Positions 33,329 through 42,118 of a stretch of DNA of 64,000 bases are shown here, piece by piece. This stretch comes from DASWUZ01 sp036401375. Its GTDB lineage: Bacteria > Acidobacteriota > Terriglobia > Terriglobales > Acidobacteriaceae. Location of the stretch: NCBI GenBank assembly GCA_036401375.1, contig DASWVB010000012.1, positions 372,001-436,000 of the forward strand, written 5' to 3'. A program made the position numbers and the translations under genes. Below the pieces are notes generated by a model. The model searched no databases, had not been told where the DNA came from, and saw only the letters and a program-made list of their open reading frames with translations. Numbering within the stretch: the stretch's first letter is position 1; the number at the start of each line of letters is the position of its first letter.

Positions 33329-35581
33329 ATGGCGACTGCGGAGACAGCCACGCGACAGGCAGATTTGCGGCCCGACCCGCTCTCTGCCAGGTTCGCCGAA
33401 TTGATCGACCGCGTCCGCTCCAACCGCCCCAACGAAGACACCGAGATCATCCGCAAGGCCTGGGATTACTGCCTCGAGCACCACAAGGGGCAGCTGCGAG
33501 CCTCGGGCGAACCCTACGTCCTCCACCCCCTCGAAGTGGCCCTCGTACTCGCCGAGATGAAGCTCGACTCGACCGCCATCGCCGCCGGTCTGCTGCACGA
33601 TGCCGTCGAAGACACCAGCGTGACCACCGAGGACATCACACGGCTCTTCGGCGACCAGGTCGCCCATCTCGTCGAGGGCGTAACCAAGATCGATAAGATC
33701 GAATTCGCTAATAAGGAAGACCGCCAGGCGGAGAACGTCCGCAAGATGCTGCTGGCCATGGTCAGCGACGTCCGCGTGGTCATCATCAAGCTCGCTGACC
33801 GCCTGCACAACATGCGCACCCTCGAGCACCTCAGCGGCGACCGCCAGCAGGCCATCGCCCGTGAGACGCTCGACATCTACGCGCCGCTGGCCCACCGTCT
33901 GGGAATGGGCAAGGTGCGCGGTGAGCTCGAAGATCTGGCCTTCCGCTACGTCGACCCTTACACCTATGAACAGGTGCAGACCGCGGTCGAGTCGCGTCGC
34001 CAGGAGGGCGAGCAGTTCCTGCACGAGGTTGAGGCGGTTCTGCAGGACAAGCTGCGCGAGCACGAGATCAAGGCGCGGGTGGAGTGGCGCATCAAGCGCA
34101 TCTACAGCATCAGTCAGAAGCTCGAGAAATCGCGCACCTCGATCGACCAGGTCTACGATCTGCTGGCCATCCGCGTCATCACCGCCAACGTGCAGGATTG
34201 TTACGCCGTCTTCGGCCTCATTCACAGCATCTGGCGTCCGGTGCCGGGCCGCATCAAGGACTTCATCGCGATGCCCCGGCCCAATTTGTATCAGTCGCTG
34301 CACACTACCGTGATGGGCGAGGGCGGGCATCAGTTCGAGGTGCAGATTCGCACCGAAGACATGCACCGGATCGCCGAAGAGGGAATCGCAGCGCACTGGA
34401 AGTACAAGGCCGGCAACACGCCCATCAGCGCCCGCGATGAGAAGCGTCTCGCCTGGGTGCGCCAGCTCGTCGAGTGGCAGCGGGAGATGACCGATCCCAA
34501 CGAGTTTCTCTCCACCCTCAAGATCGATCTCTATCCCGAAGAGGTCTACACCTTCACGCCCAAGGGCAAGGTCGTCGTGCTGCCCAAGGATGCGAGCCCG
34601 ATCGACTTCGCCTACTCTATCCACACCGAGGTCGGCAACACCTGTATCGGCGCCAAGGTCAACGGACGCATGGTTCCACTGCGCTCCCGCCTGCGCAACG
34701 GCGACATCGTCGAGGTCGTCACCCAGAACGGCCACACCCCCAGCCGCGACTGGCTCAGCTTTGCCAAGAGCTCGCGCGCCCGCAACAAGATCAAGCACTG
34801 GCTCAACGAGCACCAGCGCGAGCGCGCCATCGAGATCGGCAAAAAGCTGCTCGAGCGCGAGGGCCGAAAATACAAAGTCTCGCTCTCGCGCTTTCAGGAT
34901 TCGGACTACGCCCGGATCGCCGGGGAGTATGGCGTCGCCACGCAGAGCGATCTAATGGCCGCCATCGGCTTCGGCAAGTTCTCAGCGCGGCAGGTGCTCA
35001 ACAAGCTGTCCCCGGGCGCAACGTCGCCGGGCGCCGCTGAGCCCGAGCCGGTGACGGAAGTCGTTCCCGGAATCACCGAGGCCATCAAACGCGTTCAACT
35101 CGTCAGCGGCGCCGATTCGCTGCAGGTGGAGGGTCAGAACGATCTGCTGGTCTACCGCGCCCGATGTTGCAACCCGATTCGCGGCGAAGAGATCGTCGGC
35201 TACGTCACCCGCGGCAAGGGCGTCGCGGTGCACGCGCGCGGCTGTCCCAACGTGCAAAATCTGCTCTATGAGTCCGATCGCCGCATTACCGTGGAGTGGG
35301 CCAGGACCGCCGACCAGCTCGCTCCCGGCAGGAAGCAGACCTACCCCGTCAAGCTCACCCTTTACTGCGACGATCGTACAGGCATGCTGAGGGAGATGAC
35401 GGCGGTCATCAGCGACGACGGCACCAACATCCGCGGCGTCGATTCGAAGTCGACCGACGATGGCGATGCAGTGGTCGAGTTCGTCATCGAGACCGAGGAC
35501 GTAGTGCATCTGAACCGGCTCGTCGCCAGCCTGCGGCGCGTAGCCGGCGTTCGCGACGTCCAGCGCGCACAAAAACTCTAA
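33329..35581 (+). CDS. rel: Bifunctional (p)ppGpp synthetase/hydrolase Rel
   Basis: 750 residues, the full RelA/SpoT layout. HD hydrolase: HPLEVALVLAEM and LLHDAVEDT with H90, D91, E94, D95. Synthetase domain with RIKD at 308-311, the R-x-K-D form of bifunctional enzymes rather than the E-x-D-D of RelA. TGS domain: LYPEEVYTFTPKGKVVVLPK. ACT domain near the end: KLTLYCDDRTGMLREMTAV. A cysteine pair (RARCCNPIRG) marks the zinc-finger/RIS region. It makes and degrades the stringent-response alarmone. Converges with rhaB; the stops are 53 bases apart. Start fixed by the family and by TATAAT at the proper leaderless distance. Confidence 0.96.
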   Translation: MATAETATRQADLRPDPLSARFAELIDRVRSNRPNEDTEIIRKAWDYCLEHHKGQLRASGEPYVLHPLEVALVLAEMKLDSTAIAAGLLHDAVEDTSVTTEDITRLFGDQVAHLVEGVTKIDKIEFANKEDRQAENVRKMLLAMVSDVRVVIIKLADRLHNMRTLEHLSGDRQQAIARETLDIYAPLAHRLGMGKVRGELEDLAFRYVDPYTYEQVQTAVESRRQEGEQFLHEVEAVLQDKLREHEIKARVEWRIKRIYSISQKLEKSRTSIDQVYDLLAIRVITANVQDCYAVFGLIHSIWRPVPGRIKDFIAMPRPNLYQSLHTTVMGEGGHQFEVQIRTEDMHRIAEEGIAAHWKYKAGNTPISARDEKRLAWVRQLVEWQREMTDPNEFLSTLKIDLYPEEVYTFTPKGKVVVLPKDASPIDFAYSIHTEVGNTCIGAKVNGRMVPLRSRLRNGDIVEVVTQNGHTPSRDWLSFAKSSRARNKIKHWLNEHQRERAIEIGKKLLEREGRKYKVSLSRFQDSDYARIAGEYGVATQSDLMAAIGFGKFSARQVLNKLSPGATSPGAAEPEPVTEVVPGITEAIKRVQLVSGADSLQVEGQNDLLVYRARCCNPIRGEEIVGYVTRGKGVAVHARGCPNVQNLLYESDRRITVEWARTADQLAPGRKQTYPVKLTLYCDDRTGMLREMTAVISDDGTNIRGVDSKSTDDGDAVVEFVIETEDVVHLNRLVASLRRVAGVRDVQRAQKL

Positions 35582-35633
35582 CCCGCCGCTGCGCCAACTC
35601 ACCGTGCGCAACAACAGCATCGCGGCAGCTCAC

Positions 35634-37064
35634 CTAGCTCTGCCTCGCACCAGCTAACATCTTGGCCCAGTGCGCGATGCGTTCGGCGGACGAGGCCTGC
35701 CCCTCGAGGGCTGCGATCTGCACTGAAAGATTACCCAGGGTCGAGCTCTCGACCGCGCCGCACTGCACTTCGAGGCCCGTCGCCTCCGCGGTAAGTCGGT
35801 TGAGCAGCTTGTTCCGGCTGCCTCCGCCAACAATCGCGACGCGCCTCAGCTTCTTTCCTGTGAGCATCTGCACATCCCCGAGCACCTGCGCATAGCGGCG
35901 CGCCAGGCTATGGAAGATCAGGCTCGCGAAGCGCGGCATCGACGCTGCATCTTCGGCGAATGGCTCCAGACCCCTGCGGCGGCGCTGCGCATTGATGCGC
36001 GAGGCCATCGAGCCTGGTCGCAGCAGCTCCGGATCATCCACCTCAAGCGAATCATCCGTCTGCTGCAGGCGACTCGCGTCTGCAATCAGCTGCTCGACCG
36101 CGCTCCCGGCGACTTCGCCGCCGTAGAGATCGAGCATCGTCTGCTTGAGCAGCCACATGCCGTTCACATTCTTGTGAAAGCACACCCGCCCGCCCGCCGC
36201 ACCGAGGTTGGTGAACCCGGCAGCACACGCCCCGGCCGTTGTGATCGGCTCCTCGAGCAGCACCCCGACCAGTGACCAGGTGCCGGAGCTGATGTAGGCC
36301 CAGTCGTCCCCCGCGAGCGCTATGCCCGCGATCGCCGAGGCGGTGTCGTGGCAGGCAGGCGCAATGAGCCTTGTCGATCGAAATGCCGCGAGGCCGCTCA
36401 GCGTGCCCGCAGCAGCCTCGCCTAAGTCAGAGCCCGTATCTACTAAGTCGGGAGCGGCAGTTCGATCTAATCCGCATAAATTAAATAATTCGGCTCTCCA
36501 CCTATGAGTGCTGGCGTCAACCAGCCCGGTATGCGTCGCGTTAGAGTACTCCGCAACCGCGCGTCCTCCTAAGTGCGCCAGGACAAACTCAGGCAGATTC
36601 ATCCAGGGCGCCTGGGGTGACACACCCGCAAGATCATCCGCCACTAACTGGTACATCGTGTTAAGAGGCAGCGATTGCACGCCGCTCAGTTCGAAGATGC
36701 GCTCCCGCGTGACCCTGCTCGCAACCGCTGCCACCGCCGGCCCCGTGCGAGCGTCACGATAGCAGAAAGGCTGCGAAATCGGCTGCCCGCCGGTGCCCAG
36801 CCTCACGTAGTCGACCGCCCATCCATCCACTCCGATCGACGCGATCGCGGCCTGCGAGGCGCAGAGCAGCAGCCCCCGGTGAATCTCTGAGAGGATTCGA
36901 TCCAGGTCCCAGTGCAGCGAAGTTCCAATTGCTATCGGGGCATTCAAAAAACGATAGACAAGCTCAATAATCGGAGCGCCGCGCTCCCAGCGAAGCAGAG
37001 AAACTCTGCAACTCTCCGCGCCGAGATCGATAGCAACGATAGAGGGAGCATCGCTGAGAGACAT
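35634..37064 (-). CDS. rhaB: Rhamnulokinase
   Basis: 476 residues, FGGY carbohydrate kinase family. The phosphate loop is VAIDLGAESCRVSLL, the sugar site is GVDGWAVDYVRL, and the C-terminal adenosine motif is VAIVGGGSRNKLLNRLTAEA. It phosphorylates L-rhamnulose on O1 to rhamnulose-1-phosphate. Last gene of the minus-strand rhamnose set, 3 bases after the stop of the bifunctional aldolase gene. Codon use here is less uniformly GC-rich (TTA/TTG leucines around 36.4-36.6 kb), as in the rest of the rhamnose block. Confidence 0.93.
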   Translation of the reverse strand: MSLSDAPSIVAIDLGAESCRVSLLRWERGAPIIELVYRFLNAPIAIGTSLHWDLDRILSEIHRGLLLCASQAAIASIGVDGWAVDYVRLGTGGQPISQPFCYRDARTGPAVAAVASRVTRERIFELSGVQSLPLNTMYQLVADDLAGVSPQAPWMNLPEFVLAHLGGRAVAEYSNATHTGLVDASTHRWRAELFNLCGLDRTAAPDLVDTGSDLGEAAAGTLSGLAAFRSTRLIAPACHDTASAIAGIALAGDDWAYISSGTWSLVGVLLEEPITTAGACAAGFTNLGAAGGRVCFHKNVNGMWLLKQTMLDLYGGEVAGSAVEQLIADASRLQQTDDSLEVDDPELLRPGSMASRINAQRRRRGLEPFAEDAASMPRFASLIFHSLARRYAQVLGDVQMLTGKKLRRVAIVGGGSRNKLLNRLTAEATGLEVQCGAVESSTLGNLSVQIAALEGQASSAERIAHWAKMLAGARQS

Positions 37065-37067
37065 GAG

Positions 37068-39308
37068 TTAGCGGAGAAAGGCCTCTACCAGTCCCCCGTC
37101 GACCGGGATGACGTGCCCCGTGGTGCAACTCGACTTGGGCCCCGCCAGGAAGAGTATAGCCTCGGCACAGACCCGCGGGTCGATGGGTTGATGGGTCAGC
37201 GTGCGTCCGGCATAAAAGCGGGCAAGCAGGTCGCGTAACTCGTCGTCCGGCATCCCTTCGTCGAACGAAATGTTGTACTTCTTCAACGATGCAGCTACGC
37301 GGTCACGGGGAAACATCGTCGATCCTTTAACTACCGTCGCAGGGCTGATTCCATTGATCCGCACATCAGGCGCATGAGATATGGCTAGCTCACGGATGAG
37401 GTGACTCAGCGCAGCCTTGCTTACGTCGTAGGCCTCGCTGCCCCGCTTTGCTACCACGGCGTTTGCGGAACTGGTAAGCACGATACTGGCGCTCAAACCC
37501 TGGTCAAGCAGCAGTCTGCCAACCTCTTCCACCAGGTAGAAGTTGGCACTCACATTTACCTCCAGTGTAAGTGCCCACTGTGCGTCGGAGACTACACCCG
37601 TCGGCGAAGACGGGAAAAGTGCAGCGGTATTGACGACAATATCGATGCCCCCGAACTGGGCTACGGCATCGCGCATCATCCCTCGTATGGATTCCCGGCT
37701 GCGTATATCCACCGCAGACGCAATAGCGATCTCACTCCCGAGGAGCGACCTGGCCTCCTCAGCGACTTTTTTTGCGCTGTCGAGATCGCGGTCCGCTACC
37801 ACAACATGGGCGCCCCGCTCGGCTGCCAGCAAAGCGACCTCGCGCCCTATCCCGCTGCCACCGCCTACGATCAGGGCCACCTGACGGCTCAACTCCTTCT
37901 CTGCCGGCTGACGGCGAATCTTCGCCTCCTCGAGCGCCCAGTACTCGATCCGAAAGGCCTCCGCCGGAGGCAGCGCCACATAGTTGCTATAGGTCTCGAA
38001 GGCCAGCCTAAGTGCCTCGGAGCCGCACTGGGGCACTCCAAATCCCGTATGCGCATCGCTCTCCTCCGAAAAGTCTTCAAGACCTGCCGCGCCTCTCATC
38101 ACGTGGATAGCATTGACAAAAAACTCGCCCGTGATCTGCGACTCCTGCTTGCTCTTGCCAAAGCTGAACATGCCCAGCCCCGGAATAAGAACCACGCTCG
38201 GATTGGGATCGCGCATGGGTGGGGACGCTGACTCTGCGTGCGCCCGGTAGTAACGCGCATACTCCTCGCGATAAGTCGCAATCTGCCGGTCTATCTCCTT
38301 CTTCAGCAGTTCGAGCCCGGTCGCCGGGTCCCATGGCACATACATCGGTCGTATTTTCGTACGGATAAAGTGGTCGGGACAACTCGTCCCTAGGTAAGCC
38401 AGCCTCTCTGCGTCCAGTGAGTTCACAAAATCAGCGACCTCAGGTAAATCCGAGTAAGTGCCGATAAGCCGCCGCCCAGCCGAGACGCGTCCTCGCACGT
38501 AAGGCATGACTTCGTACGCAAGATCCTTATGCGCGGCAAGTGACTCATACCTCGCTCCACCGAAGACTTTCGCCTTACGGCGGAGGTGCCAATCGATAAA
38601 GTCAGTGAGCTGATCGATGATGGTCAACGTATTCACGTAACACCTGCGCTGCGTGTCGCCCCACGTGAAGAGGCCGTGTGCCCCAAGGACCACGCCATCG
38701 CACTCCGGATTTGCCTCTACGGCGCGCCTCAGCATCATGCCCAGCTCGAAACCAGGGCGCTGCCAAGGCAGCCACTGCAAGCTATGATCATAGGCGCGGT
38801 TGAACTCCCTCATCTTGGCGAGCCCGTTGGCAGCGGCCGCGAGCGCGATCCCGCAGTCCGGATGAAGATGGTCGACGTGAGCATAAGGGAGAAAACCATG
38901 CAGCGGAGTATCGATCGACGCAGCCACAGGATTGTTGCCGAAGGTGCACAGCGGATAATGCGCAACCATCTCGTCCTCGCGGTCTACTCCGCGATAAAGA
39001 CCCTCCAGGGCGAGCAGTTTATCCATATTTAGAGTGGCAAAGCCGGCCCGGGTTATACTGCCCAGGTCACCACCGCTGCCCTTGACCCATAACACCTGCG
39101 TCGAAATGCCAGTAAGTGGATCGGCCATCTCGATCTTTGAACTGGTATTGCCGCCACCAAAGTTCGTAATCCTCAGGTCAGATCCCAGCAAATTCGACCG
39201 ATAGCGCAGCAGCTCCGGCCCATCAAGTGTGTAGGCTATACTCTCGTCCCAGCAATCTTCAAGGTGCGTCAACGCGAGCTTGGGTTCAGCGGAGCCACTT
39301 ACCGTCAT
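37068..39308 (-). CDS. rhaEW: Bifunctional rhamnulose-1-phosphate aldolase / lactaldehyde dehydrogenase
   Basis: 746 residues joining two enzymes. Residues 1 to about 430 are a class II aldolase fold (LGSDLRITNFGGGNTSSKIE, LWVKGSGGDLGS, then FGNNPVAASID). The last 280 residues are a short-chain dehydrogenase: IVGGGSGIGREVALLAA, VLTSSANAVVAKRGSEAYDVSKA with the YxxxK catalytic pair. The aldolase splits rhamnulose-1-phosphate into dihydroxyacetone phosphate and L-lactaldehyde, and the dehydrogenase oxidises lactaldehyde to lactate. The same fusion is known in Bacillus-like rhamnose operons. Lies between rhaI and rhaB. Confidence 0.9.
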   Translation of the reverse strand: MTVSGSAEPKLALTHLEDCWDESIAYTLDGPELLRYRSNLLGSDLRITNFGGGNTSSKIEMADPLTGISTQVLWVKGSGGDLGSITRAGFATLNMDKLLALEGLYRGVDREDEMVAHYPLCTFGNNPVAASIDTPLHGFLPYAHVDHLHPDCGIALAAAANGLAKMREFNRAYDHSLQWLPWQRPGFELGMMLRRAVEANPECDGVVLGAHGLFTWGDTQRRCYVNTLTIIDQLTDFIDWHLRRKAKVFGGARYESLAAHKDLAYEVMPYVRGRVSAGRRLIGTYSDLPEVADFVNSLDAERLAYLGTSCPDHFIRTKIRPMYVPWDPATGLELLKKEIDRQIATYREEYARYYRAHAESASPPMRDPNPSVVLIPGLGMFSFGKSKQESQITGEFFVNAIHVMRGAAGLEDFSEESDAHTGFGVPQCGSEALRLAFETYSNYVALPPAEAFRIEYWALEEAKIRRQPAEKELSRQVALIVGGGSGIGREVALLAAERGAHVVVADRDLDSAKKVAEEARSLLGSEIAIASAVDIRSRESIRGMMRDAVAQFGGIDIVVNTAALFPSSPTGVVSDAQWALTLEVNVSANFYLVEEVGRLLLDQGLSASIVLTSSANAVVAKRGSEAYDVSKAALSHLIRELAISHAPDVRINGISPATVVKGSTMFPRDRVAASLKKYNISFDEGMPDDELRDLLARFYAGRTLTHQPIDPRVCAEAILFLAGPKSSCTTGHVIPVDGGLVEAFLR

Positions 39309-39387
39309 GAGTCTCTCTTCTCAAACCACCTATATTCCATCTACCAGAAGCCACCGCAGCCCCACTTACACTCGTAGCCCTGAGATA

Positions 39388-40578
39388 TCAGGCATAGCTG
39401 GCCGGACGTAGTGTATTCCGGCTGCCGCGCTCCTGCTCCGCTTGCTCGACATAGCCGCTCTCACGCAGCGCCTGGAGAGGGTCACCAGGAATACCGCGAC
39501 TTACGCGCCACTGCCGCAGAGAGGGCCGAACGTCCGTCCAGAACGCATTTCTAAGGCACTCCTCCGCCTCCACCGTCTTGCTGGCTGCCTGTAGGTCGGC
39601 TAGTCGCACCCTGTCAACAAGCGCGGCCTTCGCGTACAGCTCCTGCGCGGCAACTACGGTCTGTACCATGGCCTCCATCTTGCCTTTGATGTTATGGCTC
39701 TGATCGATCATGAATGCTACGCTCATCGCCAGGTCTCCGTCGGGCTCTGATAGCATTTCGTGAAATATGCGAAACACCTGGTATGGGTCGATCGACCCGA
39801 TAGTTAAATCATCGTCCGCATAGCGGCGGTCATTGAAGTGGAAGCCCCCAAGTAGTTTCAGATGTAGCAGCCACGCGACTATCTGCTCGATATTCTGCGC
39901 CTGGTAGTGGTGTCCAGTATCGACCAGAACGCGCGCCTGCGGTCCCGCCGTTCTTGCCAGGTGCGCAGCCATGCCCCAGTCAGCAATATCCGTGTGGTAA
40001 AACGCCGGCTCAAATGGTTTGTACTCGATCAGCAGGCGTTGCCCGCTGCCCAGATGGTTGTGCGTGACCGACAACGCCTGCTCAAGCCACTCGATGCGCT
40101 TCCGCATGCTCTGTCCTCCCGGATAATTCGAGCCGTCTGCCATCCACAGGGAGACATCGCGCGAACCAAGCTGCTTTCCTATCTCAATCGAGAGCAGTAA
40201 GTGGTCTAATGCTTGCCCTCGCACCCCGGGGTCAGGGTTACAGATTGAACCGAACTTATATTCCTGCTCTTGAAATAGATTGGGATTAATTGATCCTGCT
40301 TTTACTCCATATTGCTCGACCAGGCGCAACACCGCCGGTATGTCGGCCTCGCCGGCCGGCAAATCCCATGAGACATGCAGCGCCAGGCTTGGCGTGATGC
40401 CGGTCAGCGCCTGCACTTGTGCCGCGTCAGCAAATTTCTCCTCGAGAGTTGTCGCTGCACCCGCCTGCAGGAACTTGCCAAACCGCGTTCCGGTGTTGGC
40501 AAAGCCCCAGGACGGAACCTCGATTGCAAATTCATCCAGGCCCTCAATAGCTTGGCTCGTGCCTTCGTTGCGATCCAA
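39388..40578 (-). CDS. rhaI: L-rhamnose isomerase (RhaI type)
   Basis: 396 residues, a TIM-barrel sugar isomerase of the non-RhaA type. Features: ALHVSWDLPAGEADIPAVL, INPNLFQEQEYKFGS, CNPDPGVRGQALDH, LIEYKPFEPAFYHTDIADW, and the metal-site region VDTGHHYQAQNIEQIVAW. It converts L-rhamnose to L-rhamnulose. The start is TTG at 40578, with AGAGAGGG upstream; no better ATG is in frame nearby. First gene of the minus-strand rha group and divergent from rhaT. The operator for this region was not identified. Confidence 0.88.
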   Translation of the reverse strand: MDRNEGTSQAIEGLDEFAIEVPSWGFANTGTRFGKFLQAGAATTLEEKFADAAQVQALTGITPSLALHVSWDLPAGEADIPAVLRLVEQYGVKAGSINPNLFQEQEYKFGSICNPDPGVRGQALDHLLLSIEIGKQLGSRDVSLWMADGSNYPGGQSMRKRIEWLEQALSVTHNHLGSGQRLLIEYKPFEPAFYHTDIADWGMAAHLARTAGPQARVLVDTGHHYQAQNIEQIVAWLLHLKLLGGFHFNDRRYADDDLTIGSIDPYQVFRIFHEMLSEPDGDLAMSVAFMIDQSHNIKGKMEAMVQTVVAAQELYAKAALVDRVRLADLQAASKTVEAEECLRNAFWTDVRPSLRQWRVSRGIPGDPLQALRESGYVEQAEQERGSRNTLRPASYA

Positions 40579-40739
40579 TCAGCACCCTCTCTTATGATCC
40601 ATGTGCGCGGTCAGCGGTAGTCTATTCCGTCCGGATGGCGCTTTCAACAGGGCGCATTTCGCCTTTCCGCGGCTGGTCAGATAGTATGACGAAGCTCCTG
40701 CGATATCGCTCCCGATCTCGCAGAGTCAGGGGAGTGCAC

Positions 40740-41885
40740 TTGGGTCCGAACCCACTGATCGGTGTCGTCTTTCACTGGATCGGCGGCCTCGCGTCGGCGA
40801 GTAACTTCATCCCCTTTCGCCCGATCAAGCGCTGGTCATGGGAGATCTACTGGCTCATCCAGGGCTTCGCAGCGTGGATCGTCGCACCGCTGTTCCTCGC
40901 CTGGCTGCTCGTTCCCGGCCTGGCTGCGATCCTCCATGCTGCGCCTGCAACATCATTCTGGCACGCCATGTTCTGGGGAGTGATGTGGGGTGTTGGCGGT
41001 CTTACCTTCGGCCTCTCCATTCGCTATCTCGGCATCGCACTGGGCTACGCAATCGCGCTCGGATTCTGCACGGCATTTGGAACATTAATGCCACCCATCT
41101 TCAGCGGCCAGCTAGGAACTATAGCTCATCAGGGCGGCGGCCGGATCATCCTGCTCGGTGTAGCAGTATGCATGGCAGCAATTGGAGTAAATGGGCTGGC
41201 AGGCTACTCCAAGGAGAAGGAGATGGGTCGAGCCAATAGCTCGGCCATAGGCGAGCGCGACTACTCTTTCAGCAAAGGGCTCGCGGTCGCGGTCTTTGCC
41301 GGCATTATGAGTTCCTGCTTCGCTTACGGACTTACTGCCGGTAAACCGATCGGTGCGCTCACCCGGGTCCACCTAGCCGCGCATGGCCGTGCTGACCTAT
41401 GGCAGAATTTGCCCGTGCTGGTCGTGGTGCTCTGGGGCGGCTTTCTGACTAACTTCATCTGGTCGGCCATCTTGATCGTGCGCAATCAGTCCTTTTCGCA
41501 ATTTCTAGGTGCCGCCGCCACCAATCCTGCGGAAAGATTCCTAGGCGCGGCCGATACGCTTGCCGCTACCGAGAATGGCGTAAAGGACCGCATCCAGCCG
41601 GCAGTCCTCGCCAGGAACTACGCCCTCGCATCGCTCGCCGGCGTGATCTGGTATCTGCAGTTCTTCTTCTACTCCATGGGTCAGACGAGGATGGGCAGGT
41701 ACGATTTCTCCAGCTGGACGCTGCACATGGCCAGCATTATTATCTTCGCTACACTGTGGGGGATCGTTTTGCATGAATGGAAGGGCACAAGCATTCGAAC
41801 GCGTATGCTCGTCAGCTGCGGCTTGTTCCTGCTGGTGTCGTCAACCCTGATCGTCGGCTATGGAAACTACCTGGCCGCACGGTAG
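40740..41885 (+). CDS. rhaT: L-rhamnose-proton symporter
   Basis: RhaT-family membrane carrier, about ten transmembrane segments. The family's first helix begins NPLIGVVFHWIGGLASAS, so the real start is near 40740: TTG there follows AGGGGAG (40728-40734) with 5 bases spacing. Longer frames from ATG 40635 or 40686 add a basic, non-family leader. About 381 residues result. Later helices include WSWEIYWLIQGFAAWIVAPL and FWHAMFWGVMWGVGGLTFGL. It takes up L-rhamnose with protons at the inner membrane and is divergent from rhaI. Paired with the TonB receptor, it completes uptake. Confidence 0.9.
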   Translation: MGPNPLIGVVFHWIGGLASASNFIPFRPIKRWSWEIYWLIQGFAAWIVAPLFLAWLLVPGLAAILHAAPATSFWHAMFWGVMWGVGGLTFGLSIRYLGIALGYAIALGFCTAFGTLMPPIFSGQLGTIAHQGGGRIILLGVAVCMAAIGVNGLAGYSKEKEMGRANSSAIGERDYSFSKGLAVAVFAGIMSSCFAYGLTAGKPIGALTRVHLAAHGRADLWQNLPVLVVVLWGGFLTNFIWSAILIVRNQSFSQFLGAAATNPAERFLGAADTLAATENGVKDRIQPAVLARNYALASLAGVIWYLQFFFYSMGQTRMGRYDFSSWTLHMASIIIFATLWGIVLHEWKGTSIRTRMLVSCGLFLLVSSTLIVGYGNYLAAR

Positions 41886-42118
41886 TCCGGGTCGAAGTCC
41901 TGCTGACTTATACATCAACATACATGTACTCTAGCTTGCATTTCGAAGGCCCGCCTCAAGTAGCGCGGGATCTACTCATCCAGCCGCAACAGTAGAGTGG
42001 CGGGCTCGACGGTAAAGACGTACTTCAACTAACGGTGTCAAGTCACGCAACATGAAAGCTACCCCGGCATGTGTCGTCGCGACCCGGTTCTATGCATGGG
42101 CCTGCGGCCACTGGAAAG

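Noticed and set aside
40635..40660. Half operator GCGCTTTCA in the rhaI-rhaT intergenic region
   Set aside because: Only the right half matches TGTAAGCGCTTTCA; the left half does not, so it was not listed as an operator.
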